Shown here in pieces: positions 1 to 6,658 of a stretch of DNA of 7,815 nt (positions are counted from its first letter, which is position 1; each line of letters starts with the position of its first letter). A program made the position numbers and the translations under genes. The DNA comes from Christiangramia sp. (GTDB taxonomy: Bacteria > Bacteroidota > Bacteroidia > Flavobacteriales > Flavobacteriaceae). The stretch covers positions 1 through 7,815 of the forward strand of contig JAGXII010000148.1 in the NCBI GenBank assembly GCA_024635735.1, in the 5' to 3' direction. The notes beneath the pieces are model-generated. The model had not been told where the DNA came from. It did not search any database and was given only the letters and a program-made list of their open reading frames with translations.

Positions 1-2347
1 ATACAATCCAGCGCTGCGGAAAGCTCGCGGAGTATGGTATACGCCGCAGCCTGTGGTGAATTTTATCGTTCGCGCAGTAGATGATATCCTAAAGGAAGAA
101 TTCAATCTCCCGCAAGGTCTGGCTGATACCAGCAAAACAAAGGTAACAGTTAAAGTGCCAACGCATGATAAACGTTATGCCGGCGGAATGAGGGAGTATG
201 AGCATGAAGTACACAGAGTGCAGATCCTTGACCCTGCCACGGGAACCGGAACATTTCTGGCTGAAGTAGTAAGGCAAATCCATAAGAAATTTGAAGGCCA
301 GCAAGGTGTTTGGACCCGTTACGCATCAGAACACCTTATCCCACGTCTGAATGGATTTGAACTGCTTATGGCGAGTTATGCCATGGCACATCTTAAAATG
401 GATATGCTGCTCACAGAAACCGGCTACAAACCCACCGATGATCAACGCTTCCGTATATTTTTAACCAACTCTCTGGAAGAAGCGCATCCCGATACCGGAA
501 CGCTTTTCAGTTCCTGGCTTTCCGACGAAGCCGACCAGGCAAATGCCATAAAACGGGATACGCCGGTGATGTGCGTGATAGGGAATCCCCCTTATTCAAT
601 TAGCAGCACAAACAAAGGAGAGTGGATAGAAAAATTAACTGCTGATTATAAAAAGAATTTGAATGAAAGAAACATCCAACCTCTTTCCGATGATTACATT
701 AAGTTTATTCGGTATGGGCAGCATTTTATAGAAAAAAACGGTGAAGGAGTATTAGCATACATTTCAAACAATAGTTTTATTGATGGCCTTATTCACCGCC
801 AAATGCGGAAACATTTACTGGAAGGTTTCGACAAAATTTACATTCTTGATTTACATGGAAGCTCTAAGAAAAAAGAAAAAGCGCTTGATGGTTCAAAAGA
901 TGAAAACGTATTTGATATTATGCAGGGAGTCTCCATTAACTTTTTTATAAAGACTGGAAAAAAAGTTAAAGATGGGTTAGCTGATGTTTTTCATTACGAT
1001 TTGTTCGGTAGAAGGGAATTAAAATATTCTTTTTTAAACAATAACTCTTTAAAGTCTCTTAATTGGATCTTATTACACGCAAGCGCACCTAATTATTATT
1101 TTGTTCCTAAAGATTTTAAAAATCAAGAAGAATATAATTTCGGATTCAAAATTTCTGATTTAATGCCTGTCAATGCTTGTGGAATAGTTACGGCCAGAGA
1201 TTTTTTAACTATACATTTTTCTAAAAAAGAAATTCAAAAGACTTTATCAGATTTTCAGTTTTTGGATGAGAGCAATTTTAGAAATAAATACAATGAGAAA
1301 AAAGATAGTAGGGATTGGACATACGAGAAGGCCAAAGCAGATATTATTTCTGAAAAGGGTAGTTATGTAAATATCCAACATCGCCCTTTTGATAATAGAT
1401 ACACCTATTACACCGGCAATACAAAAGGTTTTATGTCCTACCCCCGGAATGAAATTATGAAAGAATTTATTGGCAAAGAAAATATTGCTTTAATTGCGCC
1501 AAGACAACTACAAAGCGATTTCCATCACGTATTTCTTACTAATATAATGTGTGATGGAAACATTACTTCCAGTGCAAGACTATTTGGTGCTGGGTATGTT
1601 TTCCCTCTCTACCTCTACCCCGAAACTTCCGAACAACAATCCACAGACAACGAGCAAAAGCGAACTCCAAACCTAAACCAGGAGATACTTTCAAAAATAG
1701 AAGAAAGCCTACAGCTTACTTTTGTTCCCGAAAAAGAAAACGGCGGCAATGTTTGTATGGCAAATGCAGAGGAAGTCAGCAATGACTTCAAAACCACCTT
1801 CACACCTATAGATCTGATGGATTATATCTATGCAGTGTTACATTCCCCGGAGTATCGGGAGAAATACAAAGAATTCTTAAAAATTGATTTTTCCAGAGTT
1901 CCTTATCCGCAGGATTCCGAAAATTTCTGGAAACTGGTAGAGTTGGGTGGGGAATTGCGGCAATTGCATTTACTGGAAAGTCCATTGGTGGAAAAGCGCA
2001 TCACCGGCTATCCTGAAGATGGGGACAATATCATCACCCGTAAAATCACCAAAACCAGCCCTGGCTACGAACCGGATTCAGAAACCCACGGTGAAGTTTG
2101 GATCAACGAGCAGCAATATTTTGACAATGTACCTTTAATTGCCTGGGAATTCTACATTGGCGGCTATCAACCTGCTCAAAAATGGCTAAAAGACCGCAAA
2201 GGCCGGGAACTAAGTTTTGAGGACATCCTGCACTATCAGAAAATGATCGTCGCGCTCACAGAGACTGATAGGCTGATGAAGGAGATTGATGAGGTGGGTG
2301 TGGTCATTAGGGAGGAACAAAAGGAAAAAGTTAAGATCAAAGATTAG
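1..2347 (+). CDS. Type ISP restriction-modification enzyme, methyltransferase and specificity half (5' partial)
   Basis: This frame is open through the left edge (first full codon at base 2), so the GTG at 53 is internal; 781 residues are visible. Numbered from base 2, it starts inside RGVWYTPQPVV (9-19), the segment before the SAM site in Type ISP enzymes. Motif I DPATGTGTF is at 77-85 and the N6-adenine catalytic motif NPPY at 195-198. The target-recognition region follows, with FPLYLYP at 534-540, and the C-terminus has the typical WEFYIGGYQPAQKWLKDR block (715-732). In the LlaBIII family one chain carries an Mrr-like nuclease, a translocating helicase, a coupler, the methyltransferase and the specificity domain, so nuclease and helicase should lie upstream of the window. 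The product would methylate adenine at its asymmetric target and cut unmodified foreign DNA. The middle of the gene (about 600-1560) is much more A+T-rich than its flanks. The stop lies 8 bases before a HEPN gene, suggesting one operon. Confidence 0.92.
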   Translation, partial: YNPALRKARGVWYTPQPVVNFIVRAVDDILKEEFNLPQGLADTSKTKVTVKVPTHDKRYAGGMREYEHEVHRVQILDPATGTGTFLAEVVRQIHKKFEGQQGVWTRYASEHLIPRLNGFELLMASYAMAHLKMDMLLTETGYKPTDDQRFRIFLTNSLEEAHPDTGTLFSSWLSDEADQANAIKRDTPVMCVIGNPPYSISSTNKGEWIEKLTADYKKNLNERNIQPLSDDYIKFIRYGQHFIEKNGEGVLAYISNNSFIDGLIHRQMRKHLLEGFDKIYILDLHGSSKKKEKALDGSKDENVFDIMQGVSINFFIKTGKKVKDGLADVFHYDLFGRRELKYSFLNNNSLKSLNWILLHASAPNYYFVPKDFKNQEEYNFGFKISDLMPVNACGIVTARDFLTIHFSKKEIQKTLSDFQFLDESNFRNKYNEKKDSRDWTYEKAKADIISEKGSYVNIQHRPFDNRYTYYTGNTKGFMSYPRNEIMKEFIGKENIALIAPRQLQSDFHHVFLTNIMCDGNITSSARLFGAGYVFPLYLYPETSEQQSTDNEQKRTPNLNQEILSKIEESLQLTFVPEKENGGNVCMANAEEVSNDFKTTFTPIDLMDYIYAVLHSPEYREKYKEFLKIDFSRVPYPQDSENFWKLVELGGELRQLHLLESPLVEKRITGYPEDGDNIITRKITKTSPGYEPDSETHGEVWINEQQYFDNVPLIAWEFYIGGYQPAQKWLKDRKGRELSFEDILHYQKMIVALTETDRLMKEIDEVGVVIREEQKEKVKIKD

Positions 2348-2355
2348 AGGAATGC

Positions 2356-3702
2356 ATGAAACCAGGAACGTATATAGGTAGTTGTTTTCTACCTAACAAT
2401 CCACAGAAGACCTTTGAGTCCGCTCGTTTAGTGGTTGACGAAGAATCCTTTGAACTGGAAATATCAAATAAGGATCTTGGCTATATCGACAGAGAAATAA
2501 TTTGCGGGACTTTTAATGGAATTGGGTCAATAACTCTGGCCAATTGTACCCTCTTTTCTGGACAAGGCGGAAATGGCGGAAATTTTCTAAAATTTCGTGC
2601 AGAATTCTGTCTGGATGGCCATTTTCGAAGCTCTGAGGAACTGGTTTTTCAAGAGGTAAATGTCTTTATTCCTGCACTTTTTAAATGGCTACAAATTCAC
2701 AGCATTAAAACCAATCTAATGTTTGCTGATGACAAGTTTGTAAGTTTGGAAGAACCGGAAGACATTAAGGTTTGTGAAGTAAATGGATTTGTTCTAAAAT
2801 TTATCTTTTACTACTCCTATAACGTAAGGATCCGTGATGGAGAGATAACGTTAAGAGAGGGTGCTGGAATAAACTTTAAATCAACAAGCTCGGGTAAGCA
2901 CCTAAGGGAGTACGTGGGTATTATAGCTAATTTCAGAAAGCTACTCTTTTTTCTTACTAATTTAGACTGCGGTGTAGAGTCGACTGTTCTTTTTCAAGAT
3001 TCTGAATCTCCCGCAAATCTTCACACAAACCAGTTCAAGCCCTTTCATCCCTCGACCAGCTTACTAAGAACCACAACCTATCAAAACCTTAAAAAGAATT
3101 TAGAAAATATGGTCTCTATTTGGTTTAATGACAATCGGATCCATATAAGCTTAGACTTAATTTTAGAAAAATCGGTAAATACCGGATTAAGTAGAGAAAA
3201 TTTCTTTTTAAACAGTTGTTTTGCTCTTGAAACCTTCCACAGAAATTTTCAGGATTATAGTCTTATGCCCCAAGGTGAATTCCGGAAGCTCAAGGAAAAA
3301 CTTCTGAAAGATCTGAATCCTGAAGAAACTGAATTTGTAAAGAACAGATTGAGCCATTTTAATTCCCCCAGTTTTAAAGAAAGATTATTGGCTTATAAAG
3401 AAGATTTTATTTCCTTAATTCCTCTGGATTTCGATGTTGAAAAATACATAACCACTATTGTTCGCACCAGAAATTTTCTCGTCCATAGAAGTTCCCAAAA
3501 GACTGTTTTTGATAGCTTTGATTTACTTTATGCAGCCATTTATATTGAAGGAATTGCAAAATTTCAGATTCTAAAATTTTTAGAAGTAGACGGAAAGCTA
3601 ATCCAACAAGAATATAAAAAGATGCAAGAGGATCTAACCATGAAATACAGATTGAACAGGATTAGGGAACCTCGAGAAACACCTGTTCACTTTCAAGCTT
3701 GA
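2356..3702 (+). CDS. ApeA-like HEPN-domain protein, probable antiphage RNase
   Basis: A 448-residue cytoplasmic protein without signal peptide or membrane segments. Residues about 3-115 match the ApeA N-terminal domain pattern: G-x-x-x-x-FLP, a G-x-x-x-x-G-x-x-x-L strand block (CGTFNGIGSITLANC), then FRAEFCLDGHF and a hydrophobic FIPALFKWL. Residues about 285-435 are helical and carry the HEPN catalytic signature R372-N-F-L-V-H377 (R-x4-H; R370 gives R-x6-H). HEPN proteins with this motif are usually metal-independent RNases, and ApeA is a known single-protein antiphage system; RNase activity here is inferred. The AGAGGAA stretch at 2346-2352 precedes the ATG at 2356 and overlaps the end of the restriction gene, so translation is probably coupled. 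A second ATG at 2352 is out of frame. It could instead be a generic HEPN toxin, but no antitoxin-like partner is adjacent. Family call from motifs, without a database search. Confidence 0.85.
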   Translation: MKPGTYIGSCFLPNNPQKTFESARLVVDEESFELEISNKDLGYIDREIICGTFNGIGSITLANCTLFSGQGGNGGNFLKFRAEFCLDGHFRSSEELVFQEVNVFIPALFKWLQIHSIKTNLMFADDKFVSLEEPEDIKVCEVNGFVLKFIFYYSYNVRIRDGEITLREGAGINFKSTSSGKHLREYVGIIANFRKLLFFLTNLDCGVESTVLFQDSESPANLHTNQFKPFHPSTSLLRTTTYQNLKKNLENMVSIWFNDNRIHISLDLILEKSVNTGLSRENFFLNSCFALETFHRNFQDYSLMPQGEFRKLKEKLLKDLNPEETEFVKNRLSHFNSPSFKERLLAYKEDFISLIPLDFDVEKYITTIVRTRNFLVHRSSQKTVFDSFDLLYAAIYIEGIAKFQILKFLEVDGKLIQQEYKKMQEDLTMKYRLNRIREPRETPVHFQA

Positions 3703-3732
3703 ACTAAGTACAGTTCCCAGGTGAGATAATAG

Positions 3733-3868
3733 CTGTTGCAATCGCCGTTGCAGGCTTTCGACATTTCCGTTGCAGAAAAAGCCGTTGGTGCCGTTGCATA
3801 CGGGTGGAGTGGGTGATTTTCAGATCATTTTCGATACAACTGCAAATCCAATGCCGTTGTTGCCGTTG
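3733..3868. repeat. Cluster of degenerate GCCGTTG(CA) repeats
   Basis: Seven copies of a GTTG core occur in 136 bp, all on the plus strand: CTGTTGCA at 3733, GCCGTTGCA at 3744, CCGTTGCA at 3767, GCCGTTG at 3781, GCCGTTGCA at 3790, GCCGTTG at 3853 and GCCGTTG at 3862. Core spacings are 12, 22, 15, 9, 63 and 9 bases, so all but one are multiples of three. This is compatible with a decayed coding tandem repeat or a degenerate hexamer/nonamer array. No function is assigned. Confidence 0.55.
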
Positions 3869-3941
3869 ATGTCTCTAAAATTCCCTTGCCTCCTATTGTG
3901 GAAAAAAAGGACAAATAATTCTATTTTCAACAAAATCCAAA

Positions 3942-3991
3942 AGGCAAGAGGGATGAAGTCACACTCTCCACCCCTCTTCATTAAAATGCCT
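3942..3991. other. Imperfect dyad in intergenic region
   Basis: Outer arms AGGCA (3942-3946) and TGCCT (3987-3991) enclose two competing inner pairings: AAGAGGG (3946-3952) with CCCTCTT (3972-3978), or ATGAAG (3953-3958) with CTTCAT (3976-3981). It could be a weak RNA structure or a bidirectional transcription end. It has no T-tract directly after it, so it is not called a terminator. Confidence 0.25.
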
Positions 3992-4047
3992 ATTTATTGT
4001 CTAGTGTTTTTCTACGGCTACAATCCAGCTAATGGTTGAATGCCAGA

Positions 4048-4149
4048 TCAAGAATGGGTAACCGGTAGATGAATACTTACTTCTACATCTTCGCATTCTC
4101 CTTCTTCATCAGGTATTTCTGTGATCAAAACTGTGAAAAATCTTTCCAT
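4048..4149 (-). other. Possible small ORF or frameshifted tail of the lipoprotein
   Basis: A 33-residue minus-strand open frame starts at an ATG at 4149, inside the last codons of the lipoprotein gene, and ends at a TGA at 4048-4050. It reads as a normal acidic peptide with ITEIPDEEGECEDVEV in its middle. An in-frame TGA lies only four codons before the ATG. A run of five A's just before the ATG would join the lipoprotein frame to this one if one extra A were present, giving VELKKMERFF in place of VELKRWKDFSQF. It may be a lost or sequencing-altered C-terminus, a tiny separate gene, or chance. Confidence 0.25.
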
Positions 4150-5603
4150 CTTTTTAATTCAACACTTTCAAACATGAGATGAAGAAAACCATATCTTGTA
4201 CCGGGAACCGGATCCATATTACCCTCTAAATCTTGTGGAGGTAATATAATATGTGTTTCTATTTTATCCTGGCTTAAGTCGGAAATATTTTCATCCAGGT
4301 TGGTAAGTAAATTTAGATTTTCATCTCTCACTTTACCAGTCACCATAATGTGAACCAATCGATTTTCTGCCAGCACATTACCATTTCCATCTTTTAGATC
4401 TGCCGTTCCCCAGAGGGTAATGTAAGATGTTAGTTTCGGCATTAAACCGGTACCAATTCCAGTATTGCCATGCATTTCCATATTTTGCCCAACACCTCCG
4501 AAGAAAGTATGGTCACCGCTGCCTTCTGCTTTATGAATGACATTAATATCATTTATTACAAAAGATTTTCCATTTTGACGTTGATAATCAAGGTTGATCT
4601 GTAACACTGCATCCTTTGAATCTTCAGAATCTCCCTGCGTTATATCCCTCACATGAAGTCTATAGGATCCGGCACCTATGGCAATTTCATTTGAAAATGG
4701 AGTCGGGGACATTTCTGGAAAAATGGCAGATGGACCTGGAAGTATTTCATAGGCCAATCTATAATCCCGTTGTCCTTCTTCAAGCTTTACTTTTTCAAAC
4801 ATCAGGTGTAAAAATCCATGATCTGTTCCCATTACGGGACTAAAGTTTCCCTGCATGTCCTGAGGCGGTAGAATGACATGTGTTTGAACATTTCTAAAAT
4901 TATAATCTGACTGATCCTCTTCTACGCTTGTTATCAGGTTTAAATCTTCATCACGTACGTTTGTTGTCGTCATGATGTGCACTAATCTATTAGAATCTAG
5001 AACTTCCCCGGTTTCGGCATTCTTTAGATCGGTAGTTCCCCAAAGGGTAATGTAAGAAAGCAATTTCGGCATTAAATGATTTCCTATACCGGTATTTCCA
5101 TGCATCACTTCATTCTGCCCTACACCACCAAAAAAAGTATGATGACCAGCACCCTCAGGTTTGTGGATTACTCTTATTTCGTCTATTAAAAAAGTAGTCC
5201 CATCATTTCCAGTAAATTCAATATTTACAGATGTGACCGCATCCTGGGAAGTCTCGGAATCTTCCGAATCCACATTGGAAACCTCAAATTTATAGGAGCC
5301 TACGGTTTCTTCAATATTGTTGGAAAAAGGTGTTGGCGACATGGAAGGATCAATAGCTGCCGGTCCCGGTAGCACCTCGTATACGAGGCCGTCTTCTGAA
5401 CTTGAACTTTTGGTAAACCTGACTAGCTCAGGGTAACTTACTGATGAAGAATTTTCAGGAAAGGTTCGGGAATTTTTGGCTTTGTTAGATGTTGACAAGT
5501 CATAGTTCAATTCGTTCCCATGATCCAACGTGTCCAGGTTGTCTTTTTCACAACCTATAAAAAATAAAGCGGTAATAATAATTGATAAAGTTGAATACCT
5601 CAT
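4125..5603 (-). CDS. Lipoprotein with two tandem copies of a histidine-rich domain of unknown function
   Basis: 492 residues. The N-terminus is a lipoprotein signal: hydrophobic residues 6-16 and lipobox FFIGC with Cys18, followed by charged EKDNLD, which fits outer-membrane and possibly surface placement in Bacteroidota. A Ser/Asn-rich linker runs to about 72. Domain A (73-274) and domain B (283-483) are tandem copies, about 60% identical by hand alignment with almost no gaps. Both share LPGP, MSPTPFSN, VIHK, HTFFGGVGQN, MHGNTGIG, LMPKL, SYITLWGT, NRLVHIM, ILPPQD and GFLHLMFE. Six histidines are kept in each (147/357, 155/365, 168/378, 209/418, 242/451, 266/475), and there is no Cys after Cys18, suggesting metal binding or a catalytic His site; that is inference. 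I do not recognise the family. It is transcribed divergently from the sigma gene across a region with repeated operator-like sites. The last ten or so residues may be altered by a frameshift. Confidence 0.88.
   Translation of the reverse strand: MRYSTLSIIITALFFIGCEKDNLDTLDHGNELNYDLSTSNKAKNSRTFPENSSSVSYPELVRFTKSSSSEDGLVYEVLPGPAAIDPSMSPTPFSNNIEETVGSYKFEVSNVDSEDSETSQDAVTSVNIEFTGNDGTTFLIDEIRVIHKPEGAGHHTFFGGVGQNEVMHGNTGIGNHLMPKLLSYITLWGTTDLKNAETGEVLDSNRLVHIMTTTNVRDEDLNLITSVEEDQSDYNFRNVQTHVILPPQDMQGNFSPVMGTDHGFLHLMFEKVKLEEGQRDYRLAYEILPGPSAIFPEMSPTPFSNEIAIGAGSYRLHVRDITQGDSEDSKDAVLQINLDYQRQNGKSFVINDINVIHKAEGSGDHTFFGGVGQNMEMHGNTGIGTGLMPKLTSYITLWGTADLKDGNGNVLAENRLVHIMVTGKVRDENLNLLTNLDENISDLSQDKIETHIILPPQDLEGNMDPVPGTRYGFLHLMFESVELKRWKDFSQF
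4155..4757 (-). repeat. Lipoprotein domain copy B
   Basis: This segment encodes residues 283-483 of the lipoprotein, the second copy of the duplicated domain. It aligns with copy A at a constant offset of 210 residues, falling to 209 after a one-residue gap near 200/409. Confidence 0.85.
4782..5387 (-). repeat. Lipoprotein domain copy A
   Basis: This segment encodes residues 73-274, the first copy. By hand about 122 of 202 aligned positions are identical to copy B. The linker between the copies is only about eight residues. Confidence 0.85.
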
Positions 5604-5744
5604 GTCTATAAATTTTTTGGTGTTAATAATATTAGACTTTTCTTGTTGGTGAAAAAAGTGGTTCTTTCTGGGGGATCATCATGCTAAGCAACTGTTAATC
5701 AATGCTCAATAGCCCCTAATTTACACCAAACAAGAAACTAAAAG

Positions 5745-5760
5745 TGTCAGGAAAATGACA
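5745..5760. promoter_or_regulatory. Operator-like site 1, TGTCA-N6-TGACA
   Basis: A perfect inverted repeat of 5-bp arms with a 6-bp spacer. With one mismatch the arms extend to 8 bp (AAGTGTCA / TGACATTT, 5742-5763). Its centre lies about 150 bp upstream of the lipoprotein start codon. The architecture (two 5-bp arms, 6-bp spacer) is like that of CRP/FNR-family sites (TGTGA-N6-TCACA), but the arm sequence differs. Confidence 0.5.
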
Positions 5761-5864
5761 TTTAATAATCCTGTGCAAAAGATAACCTGATTAAATCCAG
5801 TTCCGAAACAAATTGAAATTTCTTTTTCAGGCTATCATGGTAAAACAATACCCCTGTAGTACTA

Positions 5865-5882
5865 TTAAACCCTAGGGTTTAA
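5865..5882. promoter_or_regulatory. Perfect 18-bp palindrome
   Basis: TTAAACCCTAGGGTTTAA reads the same on both strands with no spacer. It is intergenic, 171 bp before the sigma-factor start. A perfect spacer-less palindrome suits binding by a symmetric dimer better than an RNA hairpin. No T-run follows it, so it is not a typical terminator. Confidence 0.5.
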
Positions 5883-5901
5883 CAAAAACAGGAGCCGGGA
5901 A

Positions 5902-5917
5902 TGTCAAGATTGTGACA
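5902..5917. promoter_or_regulatory. Operator-like site 2, TGTCA-N6-TGACA
   Basis: The same 5-6-5 inverted repeat as site 1 with an unrelated spacer (AGATTG instead of GGAAAA), which points to conservation of the arms only. Its centre lies about 144 bp upstream of the sigma-factor start codon, mirroring the distance of site 1 from the lipoprotein start. Confidence 0.5.
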
Positions 5918-5983
5918 AATACATCTATAGAAAATCTTAAACTTTATTAAAATTTTTGATGTTTACCAATGGTACAGGAAACC

Positions 5984-6003
5984 TTAAGTAAGGTCTTACC
6001 TAA
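5984..6003. promoter_or_regulatory. Near-palindrome upstream of sigma gene
   Basis: Arms TTAAGTAAG (5984-5992) and CTTACCTAA (5995-6003) pair at 8 of 9 positions around a 2-bp centre. The overlapping CCTTA-AG-TAAGG offers a competing fold. It sits 50-70 bases before the sigma start codon, in a place where a repressor or an RNA leader structure would act. Confidence 0.35.
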
Positions 6004-6052
6004 TAAGGCGTCTAAACACTCCTAATCTTTTACAACCAAAAATGTCGAAGTC

Positions 6053-6589
6053 ATGAAAAACCACCTCATCCTTGAAACTCTTAGAACTGATAAAGACAAT
6101 TCTTTTAAGTTGATCTATGAGAAATATTACGGCTTGATTGAATACCACGTGCTACGCAATAGTGGTGACAGTGATGATGCCAAAGATCTTTTCCAGGATG
6201 TAATGATCGTACTGGTCGAAAAGTTGGAAAGGGATGATTTTGTCTTGAGTGCAAAACTGAAAACCTATATCATGGCTATTGCTAAGAATCTTTGGTTGAA
6301 AAAACTAAGTACTTCAGGAAAAAAGGAAACCTGGGATTACCGTCATGAAAAAGATCTGTTTCAGGAAATGCAATTATCTATTGAAAAAGAAACTACTTAT
6401 GCTGAAAAGCTACAGCATCTTTTCACCAAAATGACCAGCCACTGCCATAAACTGCTGGATGATATTTATTACAAGATGAAGTCAATCCTTGAGATACAGA
6501 AGGAGTATGGTTATTCCACAAAGCATAACGCCCAGAATCAAAAACATAAGTGTGTACAGCAGCTGCGTGAGCTAAAAGACCAATCTTAA
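6053..6589 (+). CDS. ECF-like RNA polymerase sigma-70 family factor
   Basis: 178 residues, a usual ECF length. Region 2 spans about 17-87, with SFKLIYEKYYGLI at the start, DLFQDVM (45-51, the core-binding helix) and TYIMAIAKNLWLKKL (71-85, the -10 recognition helix area). Region 4 spans about 128-172: CHKLLDDIYYKMKSILEIQKEYGY (131-154) followed by the recognition helix ending in NQKHKC (162-167). Only regions 2 and 4 are present, joined by a charged linker, as in ECF-type factors common in Bacteroidota. It recruits core RNA polymerase to a special promoter class. No anti-sigma gene with a membrane segment adjoins it, so its control may be transcriptional, through the operator-like sites upstream. 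Immediately downstream is a promoter-like element repeated at the window's right end, its likely target. ATG 6053 is the first start in frame and gives a full region 2. Confidence 0.9.
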   Translation: MKNHLILETLRTDKDNSFKLIYEKYYGLIEYHVLRNSGDSDDAKDLFQDVMIVLVEKLERDDFVLSAKLKTYIMAIAKNLWLKKLSTSGKKETWDYRHEKDLFQEMQLSIEKETTYAEKLQHLFTKMTSHCHKLLDDIYYKMKSILEIQKEYGYSTKHNAQNQKHKCVQQLRELKDQS

Positions 6590-6595
6590 TTTTTT

Positions 6596-6618
6596 TTACT
6601 CTTCGGGTGATTTTTTTT
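6596..6618 (+). terminator. Weak candidate terminator overlapping the next promoter
   Basis: TTACTC (6596-6601) can pair with GGGTGA (6605-6610) through six pairs, two of them G-T, around a 3-base loop, followed by eight T's (6611-6618). The same GGGTGA and T-run are the -35 part of the promoter-like element, and the second copy of that element has no such hairpin arm. The promoter reading is therefore preferred, though both may hold. Confidence 0.25.
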
Positions 6619-6634
6619 AAATACGGGTATAAAG
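6604..6634 (+). promoter_or_regulatory. Putative ECF-type promoter, copy 1 (GGGTGA-N17-TATAAA)
   Basis: GGGTGA at 6605-6610, a T-run, then TATAAA at 6628-6633, with a 17-bp spacer. An ungapped alignment with the copy at 7785-7815 matches at 25 of 31 positions, clustered in two blocks: CGGGTGATTTTTT and AC-n-GGTAT-n-AAG. Conservation at the -35 and -10 with a variable middle is what a promoter shows. The start site would be near 6640, leaving a leader of roughly 18 bases before the ATG at 6659. Recognition by the sigma factor encoded just upstream is inference. Confidence 0.55.
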
Positions 6635-6658
6635 TGATAGAAAACAAAAGTTTATATC

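Larger units (their letters stand above)
3703..4124. other. Convergent intergenic region with no convincing gene
   Basis: This 422-bp gap lies between the ends of two convergent genes. It holds seven short GTTG-core repeats in its first half, a dyad near 3942-3991, and at its right end a short minus-strand open frame that overlaps the lipoprotein gene. A plus-strand open frame from a TTG at 3770 to 4039 has no start signal and an implausible composition, so I do not call it. No strong hairpin followed by a T-run was seen for either flanking gene. Confidence 0.5.
5604..6052. promoter_or_regulatory. Divergent control region between lipoprotein and sigma-factor genes
   Basis: This 449-bp A+T-rich stretch has no plausible gene. 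It carries two TGTCA-N6-TGACA sites, one perfect 18-bp palindrome and one 20-bp near-palindrome, listed separately. I found no clear match to the Bacteroidota housekeeping promoter (TTG, then TAnnTTTG) on either strand, so start sites are not placed. Confidence 0.6.

Noticed and set aside
3692..3703. 12-bp palindrome TTCAAGCTTGAA over the stop of the HEPN gene, inside CACCTG/CAGGTG arms (3680-3723)
   Set aside because: Short, partly coding, no T-run after it; not enough for a terminator or operator call.
3811..3840. Third possible copy of the GGGTGA promoter
   Set aside because: GGGTGATTTT is present, but the -10 block is weak (CGATACAAC, offset by one) and no gene follows.
3770..4039. 89-codon plus-strand open frame beginning with TTG
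   Set aside because: No ribosome site, rare start codon, low-complexity Pro/Leu/Lys composition, and it overlaps the repeat cluster and dyad; best seen as chance.
4616..4843. Plus-strand open frame antisense to the lipoprotein gene
   Set aside because: Shadow of the conserved duplicated domain on the other strand.
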